Part shown: piece by piece, positions 6,258 through 14,400 of the stretch
How positions within the stretch are numbered: the first letter of the stretch is position 1
Layout: the number at the start of each line of letters is the position of its first letter
Assembly: GCA_038217425.1 (NCBI GenBank)
Contig: JBBQPM010000134.1
Location: 1-18,221 of the forward strand
Reading direction: 5' to 3'
DNA: 18,221 nt
Origin: JAIEPT01 sp038217425
GTDB taxonomy: Bacteria; Planctomycetota; Planctomycetia; Gemmatales; Gemmataceae
Notes under the pieces: generated by a model
What the model was told of the DNA's origin: nothing
The model's input: the letters and a program-made list of their open reading frames with translations, nothing else
The model's database searches: none
Translations under genes and position numbers: made by a program

Positions 6258-9250
6258 GCGGCTCGGCCAAGATCATGAAGGTGTTGTGGTTCGGCTTCCT
6301 GGGCGCGCTCGGATGCGTCGCCGGCTGGTTGATCGGAGAACTTTTTCTGCGGGCCTTTTTGCCCACCCCGGAAGTCGCAGGAGGATCGTTGGCGTCGAAG
6401 CCGGAATTGCCGGCGCTGGAAAGCAAGGCGTCACTTTCCGCGCCGCCGGTGGCGTCGCTTCCCGCGGTCGAGGAATTCAAACGTGCGCAAGCCCCGACGG
6501 CGCCGGTGCCAACGCCGCTCGCCGGCACGTCCCGGACCCCGTCGACTCCCCCCGCGTCGCAACCGGCGCCGACGCTGGCGATCGTGGGAACCAAAGCCGC
6601 CCCGGTCGCTCCCCCGCCCCCCGAATTTGCCCAGCGACTCGAAAAGGTCGGCGCCAAGACCGGCGACGTCCAAATCTCTCTGATCTGGTTCAACGTCAAT
6701 GACCTCGATCTCTACTGCATCGAACCCAATGGCAACCGCATCTTCTACAACAACCGACGCTCGGCTTCCGGCGGCGAACTCGACGTCGATATGAATGTCA
6801 CTCCCACCACCGATCGCCCCGTCGAGAATATCTACTGGCCCAAGGGCAAAGCGCCGCTGGGAAAGTACCTCATCTACGTCGATCATTACGCCAATAACGG
6901 CGGCCGCGATCCCTCCGAGTACAAGGTCAGCCTCCTCATCGGCGGGACTCGGAAGGAATTCACCGGCAAGATCTCCCGCGGTCAGCCGAGGGCGCTCGTC
7001 GCGGAGTTCAACGTGAAACCGGGCGACCTGGGCGGCAAGGCCGACGTGCCGGAAATTCGTCTGGCGGCGTCGCCGGAACTGGTCGTATACCAGGGAGGCA
7101 AGAACCAGTTGCAAGTTCGCCTGGCCCGCGCCAATTTCAATGGACCGGTGACGGTTCGACTGGAAGGCGACGTCAGCGGGCTGTCGCCGCAGGAGTTCCT
7201 CATTCCCGCGAGTCAAAACGAATTGACGGCGACGATCTCGGCCGACGCTTCGGCGGGGGCGCGCGAGCGATTATTGACGCTCAGGGCAAGCGGCGGCGGT
7301 TTGACGACCGAGGCGAAGTTCAAACTCGTCGTCCGCGCCATCGAACCGGAGCTGCGCATTGCGGCGTCGCCGGAACTGGTGCTTTTCCCGGGCGGGACCA
7401 ACCAGTTCAAAGTGCGTATCGCCCGGGCGAACTTGACGGGGCCGGTGGTTTGCCGGCTGAGGGGCGACTTGAGCGGGTTGACGGCGCCCGACGTTACGAT
7501 CGGGGCGGGGGACACGGAAGCCGAGATTGAGCTTTTTGCCGCGCCGACTGCAAGCGTCGGCGTGCGGCCTGTTCGCATTGAGGCGAGCGCCGGCGCGGTC
7601 AAAGCCGAGGCGAGCATGCGACTCGACGTCAAGCAGATTCCGTCGGCGCTGCGGATCGCGGTGTCGCCGGAATTGATTGTGCACCCGGGGGGCGTCAATC
7701 GGTTGCTCATTCGCGTCGCCCGTTCCAACCTCGCCGTCCCGGTGAGTGTGCGCCTGGAGGGAGATCTCCAGGGTGTGTCGCCGCGGGAGTTCGTGCTGAA
7801 CGCAACCGCCGACGAATTGACGGCGGAGATCGGCGTCGACGCGAAGGCGACGCTCGGGGAACGCCTCGTGACGGTCAACGCGAGCGCGGGGAGCGTGCAA
7901 GCGGGCGCTCAGTTTCGGCTCAAGATCGAACGTTCCGCGCCGGCGCTGCGCGTGGCCCTCCCCGGCGAGATCCGCATCAATCAGGACGGCAGCAACACAC
8001 TCCCGGTGCGGATCGCACGCGCGAATTTCGAGGGCCCGGTGACGATTCGGCTCGAGGGCGAAACGGACGGCGTCAAACCACTCGAGTTCACGGTCCCTGC
8101 CGATCGCGACGCTACCGAAGTCGAGTTGAAGACGACCGGCGCGGCGGGCAAACGGGCTCTTCAGGTAAAGGCGATCGGCGCCAACGTGCGTGCGGAGACG
8201 AAGCTCGATCTGGTCGTCCTGAGCCCGGCTGGCGCCGAGGGACCGCCCTGGTCGTGGCAGCTCATCCTGGTCATCGGCCTGTGGACCGCGCTGCTGGCCA
8301 CGGGTCTGTCGTTCGCGTTGGCGATGGGGCAAAACAAGTATCTGACGCGTCCGCTTCTTTCACCGAGCGAAGCGGCGCTGCTTCTGGCGGGGGGGCTGAC
8401 GGCGGGCGTGGTCGCAGGCGGATTAGGGCAAACGCTGTACAGTTTGCTGACGCTGTTTCGCATGGTCCCGGAGTGGGGCTTCCTGGCCGGCTGGCTGCTT
8501 TTGGGCGGGTTGCTGGGCCGGGGCGTGTGTTACTTCGTGCCGAATCTGAGCGGCTGGCGCGCGACGGCCGCCGGGTGCGTCGGCGGACTGTTGGGCGCGG
8601 CTGCGTTCCTCGCGGTGTCGGCGGTCGGCGACGTCGCCGGGCGTTTCATGGGCGCCGCCATCCTGGGCTGCGCCATCGGGCTGATGGTGGCGCTGGTCGA
8701 GATGGCCTACCGCAAGGTTTGGCTCGAAGTCGTTTACGGCCCGCGCGAAGTTCGCTCCGTCAATCTCGGCGCGACTCCCGTCATCATCGGCGGCGACGGC
8801 GCCAAGTGCACCGTCTGGGTCCAGGGAGCTCCCGGCAAGGCCCTCAAATTCTGGGAGCAGGACGGCCAGGTCTTCTGCCTGGACATCGTGGCCGAGAAGA
8901 CGCGCGTCGTGGTTCCCGGATATCGCCACCCGCTCAAAAAGGCGGAAGTCGTGGTGTGTTCCAGTTCGACCGGCGCGCAACCTGCGGCGCGCGTGGCTCC
9001 CATCCCTGCCGTCGGCATACCCGTCGCTCGGCCCGCAGTCGCGCCGCCACGGCAGGCTCCGACCGCACCGCCACGGCAGGCGCCGGCCGCACCGCCACGG
9101 CAGACGCCGGCCGCTGCAACGCCTCGACAGGCGCCGGCCCCTGCGCCGTTCCGAAAACCTGTGGATCCGAACGCCTGCCCCACGTGCGCGAAGACTGCGC
9201 CCGGTAGTCCCGGCAAACGTTACTGCATCCTGTGCGACCGACTCTTTTAG
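6254..9250 (+). CDS. Large membrane protein: YfaP-like domain, four Ig-like repeats, TM bundle, FHA-like domain, zinc ribbon
   Basis: A 998-residue protein with GGAGG 7 bases before ATG 6254. An N-terminal TM helix (about 9-35) leads into a Pro/Ala-rich linker (40-125). Residues 138-240 resemble the YfaP/DUF2135 domain: VQISLIWFNVNDLDLYCIEP, SGGELDVDMN, PVENIYWPKGKAPLGKY. Four Ig-like repeats of about 98 residues follow (266-362, 365-461, 464-560, 563-657), each with a core like SPELVxxxGGxNQxxVRxARxNxxGPVxxRLxGD. Next is a bundle of about six TM helices (668-818). Residues 826-902 (YGPREVRSVNLGATPVIIGG) look like a divergent FHA domain, probably cytoplasmic. A repetitive PPRQAPxA linker (930-965) ends in a zinc ribbon with CPTC and CILC (975-994). 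The arrangement suggests a surface adhesin or sensor coupled to an intracellular recognition part. No enzyme motif is visible, and I do not recognise a characterised homologue. Confidence 0.85.
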   Translation: MSGSAKIMKVLWFGFLGALGCVAGWLIGELFLRAFLPTPEVAGGSLASKPELPALESKASLSAPPVASLPAVEEFKRAQAPTAPVPTPLAGTSRTPSTPPASQPAPTLAIVGTKAAPVAPPPPEFAQRLEKVGAKTGDVQISLIWFNVNDLDLYCIEPNGNRIFYNNRRSASGGELDVDMNVTPTTDRPVENIYWPKGKAPLGKYLIYVDHYANNGGRDPSEYKVSLLIGGTRKEFTGKISRGQPRALVAEFNVKPGDLGGKADVPEIRLAASPELVVYQGGKNQLQVRLARANFNGPVTVRLEGDVSGLSPQEFLIPASQNELTATISADASAGARERLLTLRASGGGLTTEAKFKLVVRAIEPELRIAASPELVLFPGGTNQFKVRIARANLTGPVVCRLRGDLSGLTAPDVTIGAGDTEAEIELFAAPTASVGVRPVRIEASAGAVKAEASMRLDVKQIPSALRIAVSPELIVHPGGVNRLLIRVARSNLAVPVSVRLEGDLQGVSPREFVLNATADELTAEIGVDAKATLGERLVTVNASAGSVQAGAQFRLKIERSAPALRVALPGEIRINQDGSNTLPVRIARANFEGPVTIRLEGETDGVKPLEFTVPADRDATEVELKTTGAAGKRALQVKAIGANVRAETKLDLVVLSPAGAEGPPWSWQLILVIGLWTALLATGLSFALAMGQNKYLTRPLLSPSEAALLLAGGLTAGVVAGGLGQTLYSLLTLFRMVPEWGFLAGWLLLGGLLGRGVCYFVPNLSGWRATAAGCVGGLLGAAAFLAVSAVGDVAGRFMGAAILGCAIGLMVALVEMAYRKVWLEVVYGPREVRSVNLGATPVIIGGDGAKCTVWVQGAPGKALKFWEQDGQVFCLDIVAEKTRVVVPGYRHPLKKAEVVVCSSSTGAQPAARVAPIPAVGIPVARPAVAPPRQAPTAPPRQAPAAPPRQTPAAATPRQAPAPAPFRKPVDPNACPTCAKTAPGSPGKRYCILCDRLF
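7049..8224 (+). repeat. Four tandem Ig-like domain repeats in the 998-residue protein
   Basis: Four in-frame units of about 295 bases (7049-7339, 7346-7636, 7643-7933, 7940-8224) encode beta-sandwich repeats sharing SPEL, GG, RxAR and GPVxxRL positions. They are diverged at DNA level, so the duplication is old. Confidence 0.8.
9044..9115 (+). repeat. Three 24-base tandem repeats coding PPRQAPxA
   Basis: CCGCCACGGCAG recurs at 9044, 9068 and 9092 with period 24, encoding three 8-residue units in the linker before the zinc ribbon. It is in frame, so copy-number change by slippage would keep the protein intact. Confidence 0.85.
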
Positions 9251-9468
9251 AGCAGTTTGGGTGGTATCGTACATCCGTTACGGCGAGCCGGATCGCGTCG
9301 GTCAGCGCCCGGAGCATGCGCGGTTTGCAAGTGCGCACTGCTTGCTTCCGTTCGCCTCCCGGTGCAAACGAGCTTGCCCAGTTGCCGCCCCCGCGCTCTC
9401 CGAGCCGCGTAGTTCGCAGTAACCCGCCGATCGAATGATCGGTTCCGGCGCGCGCTCGCCGATTCTGT

Positions 9469-9497
9469 TTGCGTCGATCACCCGTTGCAGGTAATAT
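9469..9497 (+). promoter_or_regulatory. Possible promoter for the Tat-signal Gfo/Idh-like gene
   Basis: TTGCGT (9469-9474) and TAATAT (9492-9497) are 17 bases apart, 32 bases before ATG 9530. The -35 match is weak. The rest of the 9251-9529 gap shows no other feature. Confidence 0.35.
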
Positions 9498-9529
9498 CCA
9501 ATCCATACGAAAATCGGGGAGCGTTTCCA

Positions 9530-10771
9530 ATGAGCCAATCGCATCGTCGTCGTTTCTTGCAACAATCCGCCGTGGCTGTCGGAAGCGGCTGGCTTCTCGG
9601 CAATGTCGATGCAGGGACGCCGAAGCGAGAGAAGCTTCCGGTCGCGGCCATCGTCACGGAATATCGGACGAACAGCCATGCCGACGTCATCGTGGGCAAG
9701 ATTCTCGAAGGCTACGATCAAGCCGGCGGCGCGGGGCCCGATCTGCGGCTCGCGGCACTTTTTACCGATCAGACGCCCAAGAACGACCTGAGCCGCGACC
9801 TGGCGAAAAAGCATGGCTTTCGCATCGCCGGCACCATTCAGGAAGCGCTGACGCTGGGGACCGACAGGCTCGCGGTCGCTGGGGTCATCAGCATCGCCGA
9901 ACATGGCGACTATCCCTACACGAAGGACACGCATCAGCACATGTATCCGCGACGGCGTTTCTTCGACGCGATCGCCGCGACGTTTCGCAGGTGCAAGCAG
10001 GTCGTGCCGGTCTTCAACGATAAACACCTCGCCTACAACTGGGCCGACGCCAAGCACATGTACGACTCGGCCAAGGAGCTGAACGTGCCGTTCCTGGCAG
10101 GGTCGTCGGTGCCGACGAGCTGGCGCTCGCCGGCGGTGACGTTGCCGATGGGTTGTGCACTCACGGGAGCGGTAGCGATCGGCTACGGCGGCCTGGAGTC
10201 TTACGGCTTCCACGCGTTGGAAGGGTTGCAATGTATGGTCGAACGCCGCAAGGGGGGCGAGACGGGGATCGCGTCGGTTCAAGCGGTGCAGGGAGAGGAG
10301 ATCGTCCGGGCGGAAAAGATGGGCCGTTGGTCGCGGGAATTGTTCGACGCGGCGGTGGCGGCGTCGCCGATGCCGCCGAGAGGCCGGCCGCGCGAGTTCA
10401 ACAAGGATGCCGTCTTCTACCTGATCGAATATCGCGACGGTCTGAAGGCCGCCGTCGCCATGCGGACCGGGTTCGCGAACGCAAACGCCTTCGCGGGCCA
10501 AATTCAAGGCGAAGCCCGCCCCACCGCCACCTGTTTTCGACTGCAGGAAGGCAGGCCGTTTGGCCATTTCGCGCATCTGCTCCGCGCCATCGAGCACACG
10601 ATCCACACTCGTCGGCCCGCCTACCCTGTGGAGCGGACGCTGCTGACCACCGGAGCTCTCGACGCCCTGCAGCATAGCCTTGCCGAGCAGGGACGCTTGA
10701 AAGCAACGCCTCAGTTGGCCGTGACCTATCAACCCGCCGACTGGGCGTTCGCTCCCGGCCTACCCACATGA
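9530..10771 (+). CDS. Tat-exported Gfo/Idh/MocA-like protein of unknown substrate
   Basis: A 413-residue protein. ATG 9530 is chosen over upstream in-frame codons because GGGGAG precedes it and it opens a twin-arginine signal (SHRRRFLQQSAVAVGSGWLLG). The mature part starts with a beta strand and helix, VAAIVTEYRTNSHADVIVGK, where a Gfo/Idh Rossmann fold would begin; the usual GxGxxG is replaced by TEYRxNSHAD. Later motifs include EHGDYPYT, PRRRFFD, PVFNDKHL and AGSSVPTSWR. This pattern matches a family of exported proteins in planctomycetes, acidobacteria and verrucomicrobia, often in sugar-degradation settings, whose reaction is not known to me. The altered nucleotide-binding motif makes dehydrogenase activity uncertain. 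It appears to be a single transcription unit. Confidence 0.75.
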   Translation: MSQSHRRRFLQQSAVAVGSGWLLGNVDAGTPKREKLPVAAIVTEYRTNSHADVIVGKILEGYDQAGGAGPDLRLAALFTDQTPKNDLSRDLAKKHGFRIAGTIQEALTLGTDRLAVAGVISIAEHGDYPYTKDTHQHMYPRRRFFDAIAATFRRCKQVVPVFNDKHLAYNWADAKHMYDSAKELNVPFLAGSSVPTSWRSPAVTLPMGCALTGAVAIGYGGLESYGFHALEGLQCMVERRKGGETGIASVQAVQGEEIVRAEKMGRWSRELFDAAVAASPMPPRGRPREFNKDAVFYLIEYRDGLKAAVAMRTGFANANAFAGQIQGEARPTATCFRLQEGRPFGHFAHLLRAIEHTIHTRRPAYPVERTLLTTGALDALQHSLAEQGRLKATPQLAVTYQPADWAFAPGLPT

Positions 10772-10864
10772 ACCCGTTCGTATCTTACGGCTTCGATGCC
10801 AAGTACTCCGGACATTGACTTGTAACGGATGGGTTGTTCAGTCGCCCTGTCTGGGACCTGGAGA

Positions 10865-11950
10865 TTAATAGGGCGGGAACAACCGGCGTACGACATGACC
10901 GACTACGGCCGTGATAAATAACACGTTGCGTGGCAATCCCGCTCCCGGGAGGGACGAGGGCGCACGCCGGGGCGGGCCGTCTTCCACGGAAGATTGCAAG
11001 GCATCTGCAAGCCGTTCCATCCAGGCGACCGATCTGGGCCATTCCCAAAGTTTCCTGCGCCATTCGTGCGGAATGCCCGCCCGGCCGACACGGCTCCCCA
11101 CGATCGCTCCGACGATGGCGGCTGTCGTGTCTGTGTCGCCGCCGAGGCGAATCACATTGCTCACCGCCGACGCAAAGTCGCGAGGTTGGCTCAGCCAGAC
11201 ATGAAGAGCTGCCGGAACAGTACGAAGCACGTACCCCGAAACACCATGCGCGCCACCGAGCTTGTTCACGTATGCCTGCGTTTCTTCATGTGACGCAATG
11301 CTTTGCTCCAGGCCTGCCATCAACTCTCGAAACTCGTCCGATGAATCTTCGGCCATCGTCAGGTCAAGTCGCTTGAAGAACTCGCCCGACTGATCGAGGC
11401 CACGCTTCGCACACCAAGCGGCCACGGCGACCGCCAATGCTCCTTGGTAAGCCTTGGGGTCCGTGTGAGTGATGATCGTCGCGTTTCGAACGAATCGTTT
11501 GAGCGAATCCAGAACTTCAATCGTGGCTCCGAGGATTGCGCTTCGCATCGCCGGCCCGTTCCCCGCCGAGAAGACTCCGCTTCGCCGCCAGGAAAAGCCC
11601 AGCCAAAGTTTGAGCGACGCACGCAGGGTGGCCAGGCCGATGCCAGCGGGAACTCCCAGGAGCCACCAACGCAATTTCCAGGCGAACCTCCGGGCGAAAG
11701 CGTCGGCATCCATGGGATGTTCGCATAAGGACTGAGCGACCAGGCAAGTATGTTCGGTGTCGTCCGATACCATGCCATGCCCGAACAGAAAACGATGGCG
11801 ATCCGGTTCGCCGAGAAGACGCACTCCTCGCTGCTTGGAGAGGCCCTCGTACGGAAGGCCCAGCGCGTCGCCAACGGCGCAACCAAGGATCGCTCCCGCA
11901 ATGGCATCGGATTGCATAAGCTCGAACTCTATTAGGGGGTAGATTCGCAT
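10865..11950 (-). CDS. ADP-ribosylglycohydrolase family protein
   Basis: A 361-residue protein of the ADP-ribosylglycohydrolase (DraG/ARH) family, whose members remove ADP-ribose from proteins or small molecules using a binuclear Mg site. Visible motifs are AGAILGCAVGDALGLPYEG (18-36), the metal-binding SDDTEHT (62-68), NGPAMRSAILG (131-141), THTDP (161-165) and LGGDTDTTAAIVGAI (269-283), so both metal-ligand clusters are intact. The length is typical. ATG 11950 gives ten residues before the second ATG at 11917 (MQSDAIAGAI), which is an equally good start; neither has a strong ribosome-binding site. No dinitrogenase ADP-ribosyltransferase or toxin partner lies nearby, so the substrate is open. 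A C-terminal extension after about 320 ends in a hydrophobic and basic stretch. Confidence 0.92.
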   Translation of the reverse strand: MRIYPLIEFELMQSDAIAGAILGCAVGDALGLPYEGLSKQRGVRLLGEPDRHRFLFGHGMVSDDTEHTCLVAQSLCEHPMDADAFARRFAWKLRWWLLGVPAGIGLATLRASLKLWLGFSWRRSGVFSAGNGPAMRSAILGATIEVLDSLKRFVRNATIITHTDPKAYQGALAVAVAAWCAKRGLDQSGEFFKRLDLTMAEDSSDEFRELMAGLEQSIASHEETQAYVNKLGGAHGVSGYVLRTVPAALHVWLSQPRDFASAVSNVIRLGGDTDTTAAIVGAIVGSRVGRAGIPHEWRRKLWEWPRSVAWMERLADALQSSVEDGPPRRAPSSLPGAGLPRNVLFITAVVGHVVRRLFPPY

Positions 11951-12063
11951 TCCCCGGCACGCGTACAGACTTTACGACCCGTCGCCCCGATTGCCGCCCA
12001 TGACGCCAATCCCGGCGACGGAGCGGCACGATGTTTGCAGATCCTCTTCATGGAGGATTTAAC

Positions 12064-12969
12064 ATGCTCGTCAACGATTTTGCACGCGCCAAGCCCCCGG
12101 AACGGGAATCCGCCCCGCCTAAAGTGCGAAGCCTCAATCCCCAGCTTGCCTTCCTCGCTTCGCTCATGGACGACATCGTCACCGTTCCGGGTACCAAATT
12201 CAAAATCGGCCTCGACGGCCTCATCGGTCTCATCCCCGGCGTCGGCGATTTGGCGACCCTCGTCATTGCCAGCATGTTCCTCCAGGAAGCACACCGCATC
12301 GGCGTCTCGCGCTGGACCAGGATGCGGATGGTCGGCAATTACCTGATCGACCTGACTGTGGGCGCCATCCCGCTGGTCGGCGATGCCTTCGATTTCGGCT
12401 TCAAGGCACATCGCCGAAACTTCCGCCTGCTTCAAGAGCATCTGGAAAAGCATCCCGACACGATCCGCGGCCCTGGGCGATTTCGCGTCGATCTGCCGCT
12501 CGCGCTCCTGGCCGCCTTCGTCGCCGGCAGCGCCCTCACGCTCACCATGTTTTTCGTGCCCGCCTGGGCGGGGATGGAGCGCATGGACATCGGTCTGACA
12601 ATCGCCGAACTGACCGCGCCCGCGGGCGGGACGCCCGCGCTTCTAAGTCGGCTCGCCTGGCATATGGGCAACGCGGTCCTCTTCGTCCTCGTCTACACGG
12701 CCGTCTTGCGTTACGGGCAAAAGCAAAGCACCCTCCGCACCGGCGCCATCTTCGGCATCCTCTTCTGGCTTGCGGGCCCGATGCTGCTGGTCCCGCTGGT
12801 TCTCAACCTGTGGACGCCCCAACCGGAAATCTTCATGCTCGACCTCGGCGGGGGATGGACGCCCGCGGCCCTCAATCTGGGCGCCTATCTATTCCAAGGT
12901 ATCTTGGCGGGCGGCATTTACAAACATCGCACGGAGCACGATTCGCGAGTTACTTTTTCGCAGGGCTGA
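12064..12969 (+). CDS. DUF4112 membrane protein with a second multi-helix membrane domain
   Basis: A 301-residue protein. ATG 12064 is preferred to ATG 12031 because a perfect GGAGG lies 7 bases before it. Residues 28-130 match DUF4112: LMDDIVTVPGTKFKIGLDGL, IGLIPGVGDLATLV, then IPLVGDAFDFGFKAHRRN and RLLQEHL. The paired PGVGD and PLVGD segments are the hallmark. Residues 144-285 form about four further TM segments with GMERMDIG, which resembles small membrane proteins of the DUF6789 type. The C-terminus (YKHRTEHDSRVTFSQG) is charged and probably cytoplasmic. The function of both parts is unknown. Its neighbours run towards or away from it on the other strand, so it is a single unit. Confidence 0.85.
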   Translation: MLVNDFARAKPPERESAPPKVRSLNPQLAFLASLMDDIVTVPGTKFKIGLDGLIGLIPGVGDLATLVIASMFLQEAHRIGVSRWTRMRMVGNYLIDLTVGAIPLVGDAFDFGFKAHRRNFRLLQEHLEKHPDTIRGPGRFRVDLPLALLAAFVAGSALTLTMFFVPAWAGMERMDIGLTIAELTAPAGGTPALLSRLAWHMGNAVLFVLVYTAVLRYGQKQSTLRTGAIFGILFWLAGPMLLVPLVLNLWTPQPEIFMLDLGGGWTPAALNLGAYLFQGILAGGIYKHRTEHDSRVTFSQG

Positions 12970-13025
12970 TGGAGTGCTCGCGCACGTCTTTGCCCTGTCG
13001 AGGCATGGAACGGAATGCCCCGCTT

Positions 13026-13065
13026 CGGTTCAGCGTTCGCAAGAAATCGTGCGAGCGCTGAACCG
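13026..13065. terminator. 16-bp hairpin between convergent DUF4112 and FAH genes
   Basis: Arms CGGTTCAGCGTTCGCA (13026-13041) and TGCGAGCGCTGAACCG (13050-13065) pair over 16 positions with one T-G wobble and an 8-base loop. The hairpin sits 12 bases beyond the FAH stop and 57 bases beyond the DUF4112 stop. It lacks a T-tract on both strands, so it may be a bidirectional transcript end of a non-canonical kind. Confidence 0.55.
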
Positions 13066-13076
13066 CGAGAATGGGA

Positions 13077-13934
13077 TCAACCCTGCACCACGGGATTACG
13101 CAGTACGCCAAGCCCCTCGATTTCGACTTCGACGACGTCGCCCCCCTTGAGAAAGAGCGGCGGCTTCTTCGCGAATCCCACGCCCGGAGGCGTCCCTGTG
13201 AAAATCAAATCCCCCGGCTCCAGCGTGAAAACCTGCGACAAATACGCCAGGATCTCGCCGACGCCGAAAATGAGCTGATTCGTGCTGCTATCTTGCATGG
13301 TCTGCCCGTTGAGCCGAAGCTTGATGGCCATATTGTGCGGATCGCCCGCTTCGTCCGCGGTCACAAAATAGGGCCCGATCGGCGCGAACGTATCGAACGT
13401 CTTGCCGATCATCCACTGTTTGCCGTCCTTCTTGAGTTGCCAATCGCGCGCGGAAACGTCGTGCCCGCATGCATACCCAGCGACGTAATCAAGTGCGGAG
13501 GCTGCGGCAAGGTTCTTGCCCTTCTTGCCGACGACGATGACGAGTTCGGCTTCGTAATCGACTTCGCTGGAGACGGGGGGTAGTACGATATTCTCGTTAT
13601 GTCCCAGGAGCGAGGTCGGATATTTGCTGAAGAGGATCGGCTCCTTGGGAATGGCGGCCCCGCTCTCGGCCGCATGATCTTTGTAATTGAGACCGATGCA
13701 GATGACTTTGCGGGCGTCATGCACTGGGGCGAGGAATTTGACCTTGTTCGCCTCATAGCGGACGGCGTCTTTGCGCTCGGCCGCCCGCCCAGCCGCGGCA
13801 AGGGCGCCGAGTTCGAGAATGGAGCGAACGGAGGGGGGCACATGGGGATCGGTGGCATGGACATCGACGTAATGTTCGCCGACGAGAACCGCCGCCCGCG
13901 GCCCGGCCCAGGTGGAGATGGTAGTCAAACGCAT
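13077..13934 (-). CDS. Fumarylacetoacetate hydrolase (FAH) family protein
   Basis: A 285-residue cytoplasmic enzyme of the FAH family, which cleaves or decarboxylates 2-oxo acids in aromatic or sugar-acid breakdown using a Mg ion. ATG 13934 is chosen because GAGG lies 5 bases upstream; the open frame reaches 14012 but adds no conserved sequence. A short N-terminal domain (1-65) precedes the catalytic fold. Motifs are KVICIGLNYKDHAAESG (76-92, with the His87/Glu90 pair), the metal ligands Glu128 and Glu130 in VDYEAE and Asp159 in GHDVSARDWQ, and GDLIFTGTPPGVG (241-253). All key residues are intact. Family members include ureidoglycolate lyase-like enzymes, 2-hydroxyhepta-2,4-diene-1,7-dioate isomerase and acylpyruvases; sequence alone does not choose among them, and there is no pathway neighbour. 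Confidence 0.93.
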   Translation of the reverse strand: MRLTTISTWAGPRAAVLVGEHYVDVHATDPHVPPSVRSILELGALAAAGRAAERKDAVRYEANKVKFLAPVHDARKVICIGLNYKDHAAESGAAIPKEPILFSKYPTSLLGHNENIVLPPVSSEVDYEAELVIVVGKKGKNLAAASALDYVAGYACGHDVSARDWQLKKDGKQWMIGKTFDTFAPIGPYFVTADEAGDPHNMAIKLRLNGQTMQDSSTNQLIFGVGEILAYLSQVFTLEPGDLIFTGTPPGVGFAKKPPLFLKGGDVVEVEIEGLGVLRNPVVQG

Positions 13935-14020
13935 GAGAACCTCACAAAAAGCGAACCTACCGGGCCGCAGCGGCGTCCTGTATGGTCGGCGGTTCGCGGA
14001 AAAAAGAAGCAAAACGCCCC

Positions 14021-14049
14021 TTGAAGGGATGGATTCGATATCCTATAAG
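14021..14049 (+). promoter_or_regulatory. Promoter of the tRNA-Asn gene
   Basis: TTGAAG (14021-14026) and TATAAG (14044-14049) are exactly 17 bases apart, 36 bases before the mature tRNA 5' end. The AT-rich stretch stands out against the GC-rich surroundings. Confidence 0.6.
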
Positions 14050-14085
14050 AAGAAAGATATTGAACGAAGTGCAGTCAGGCACCAT

Positions 14086-14157
14086 TCCCCGATAGCTCAA
14101 TGGTAGAGCGAGCGGCTGTTAACCGCTAGGTTCTAGGTTCGAGTCCTAGTCGGGGAG
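14086..14157 (+). tRNA. tRNA-Asn (GTT)
   Basis: A complete 72-nt cloverleaf can be drawn. The acceptor stem is TCCCCGA/TCGGGGA, the D-arm GCTC/GAGC, and the anticodon stem AGCGG/CCGCT with loop CTGTTAA, where GTT at 14118-14120 is the anticodon. The T-arm is CTAGG/CCTAG with loop TTCGAGT, followed by the discriminator G at 14157. CCA is not encoded. The gene has its own promoter and terminator and is intact, although a recombinase element lies directly downstream. Confidence 0.97.
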
Positions 14158-14202
14158 CTATTTGATTTGTAGCGGACTATTTCCGCCCCGCCAGTTAACA
14201 CG

Positions 14203-14233
14203 AAACGCCGAGAGCGAGATCTCTCGGCGTTTT
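14203..14233 (+). terminator. Rho-independent terminator of tRNA-Asn
   Basis: A 12-bp stem (AAACGCCGAGAG/CTCTCGGCGTTT) with a 6-base loop ends in TTTT, 45 bases after the tRNA. It marks the end of the chromosomal tRNA unit and the earliest likely left limit of the downstream element. Confidence 0.8.
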
Positions 14234-14303
14234 GCATTTCCCCAGTTCTACCAACGATTTACGACTAGTTTGGCCGCGCGGCTGAGACCTCCGTTTCGCA
14301 ATT

Positions 14304-14358
14304 GAAAACTCGGGGTTCGAGCCAAACCTTGAAGGTTGCGCTCGGACCCCGAGTTTTC
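14304..14358. repeat. Inverted repeat with 25-base arms
   Basis: Left arm 14304-14328 and right arm 14334-14358 are complementary at 22 of 25 positions (23 if the T-G wobble is counted), with a 5-base loop TTGAA. Both ends are A/T runs (GAAAACTCGGGG and CCCCGAGTTTTC), so it could act as a two-way terminator or a protein-binding palindrome. Confidence 0.8.
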
Positions 14359-14400
14359 GTCACAAAACTCTCCAAGTCTCTGGTTAACAACCCCCCGCGA

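Noticed and set aside
7271..8332. 353-codon leftward open frame inside the 998-residue gene
   Set aside because: It is antisense to the Ig-like repeats, with Arg/His-rich translation and no motif or ribosome-binding site.
9044..9115. Short regular repeats as a possible CRISPR-like array
   Set aside because: Three 24-base units without spacers, in frame and coding a PPRQAPxA linker; no cas genes are present.
12031..12063. Upstream ATG start for the DUF4112 protein
   Set aside because: A perfect GGAGG lies 7 bases before ATG 12064, inside the extra 11 codons, which makes the downstream start much more likely.
14086..14157. Integration splitting the tRNA-Asn gene
   Set aside because: The tRNA is complete from acceptor to acceptor with promoter and terminator, and no second copy of its 3' end was found at the right side of the module.
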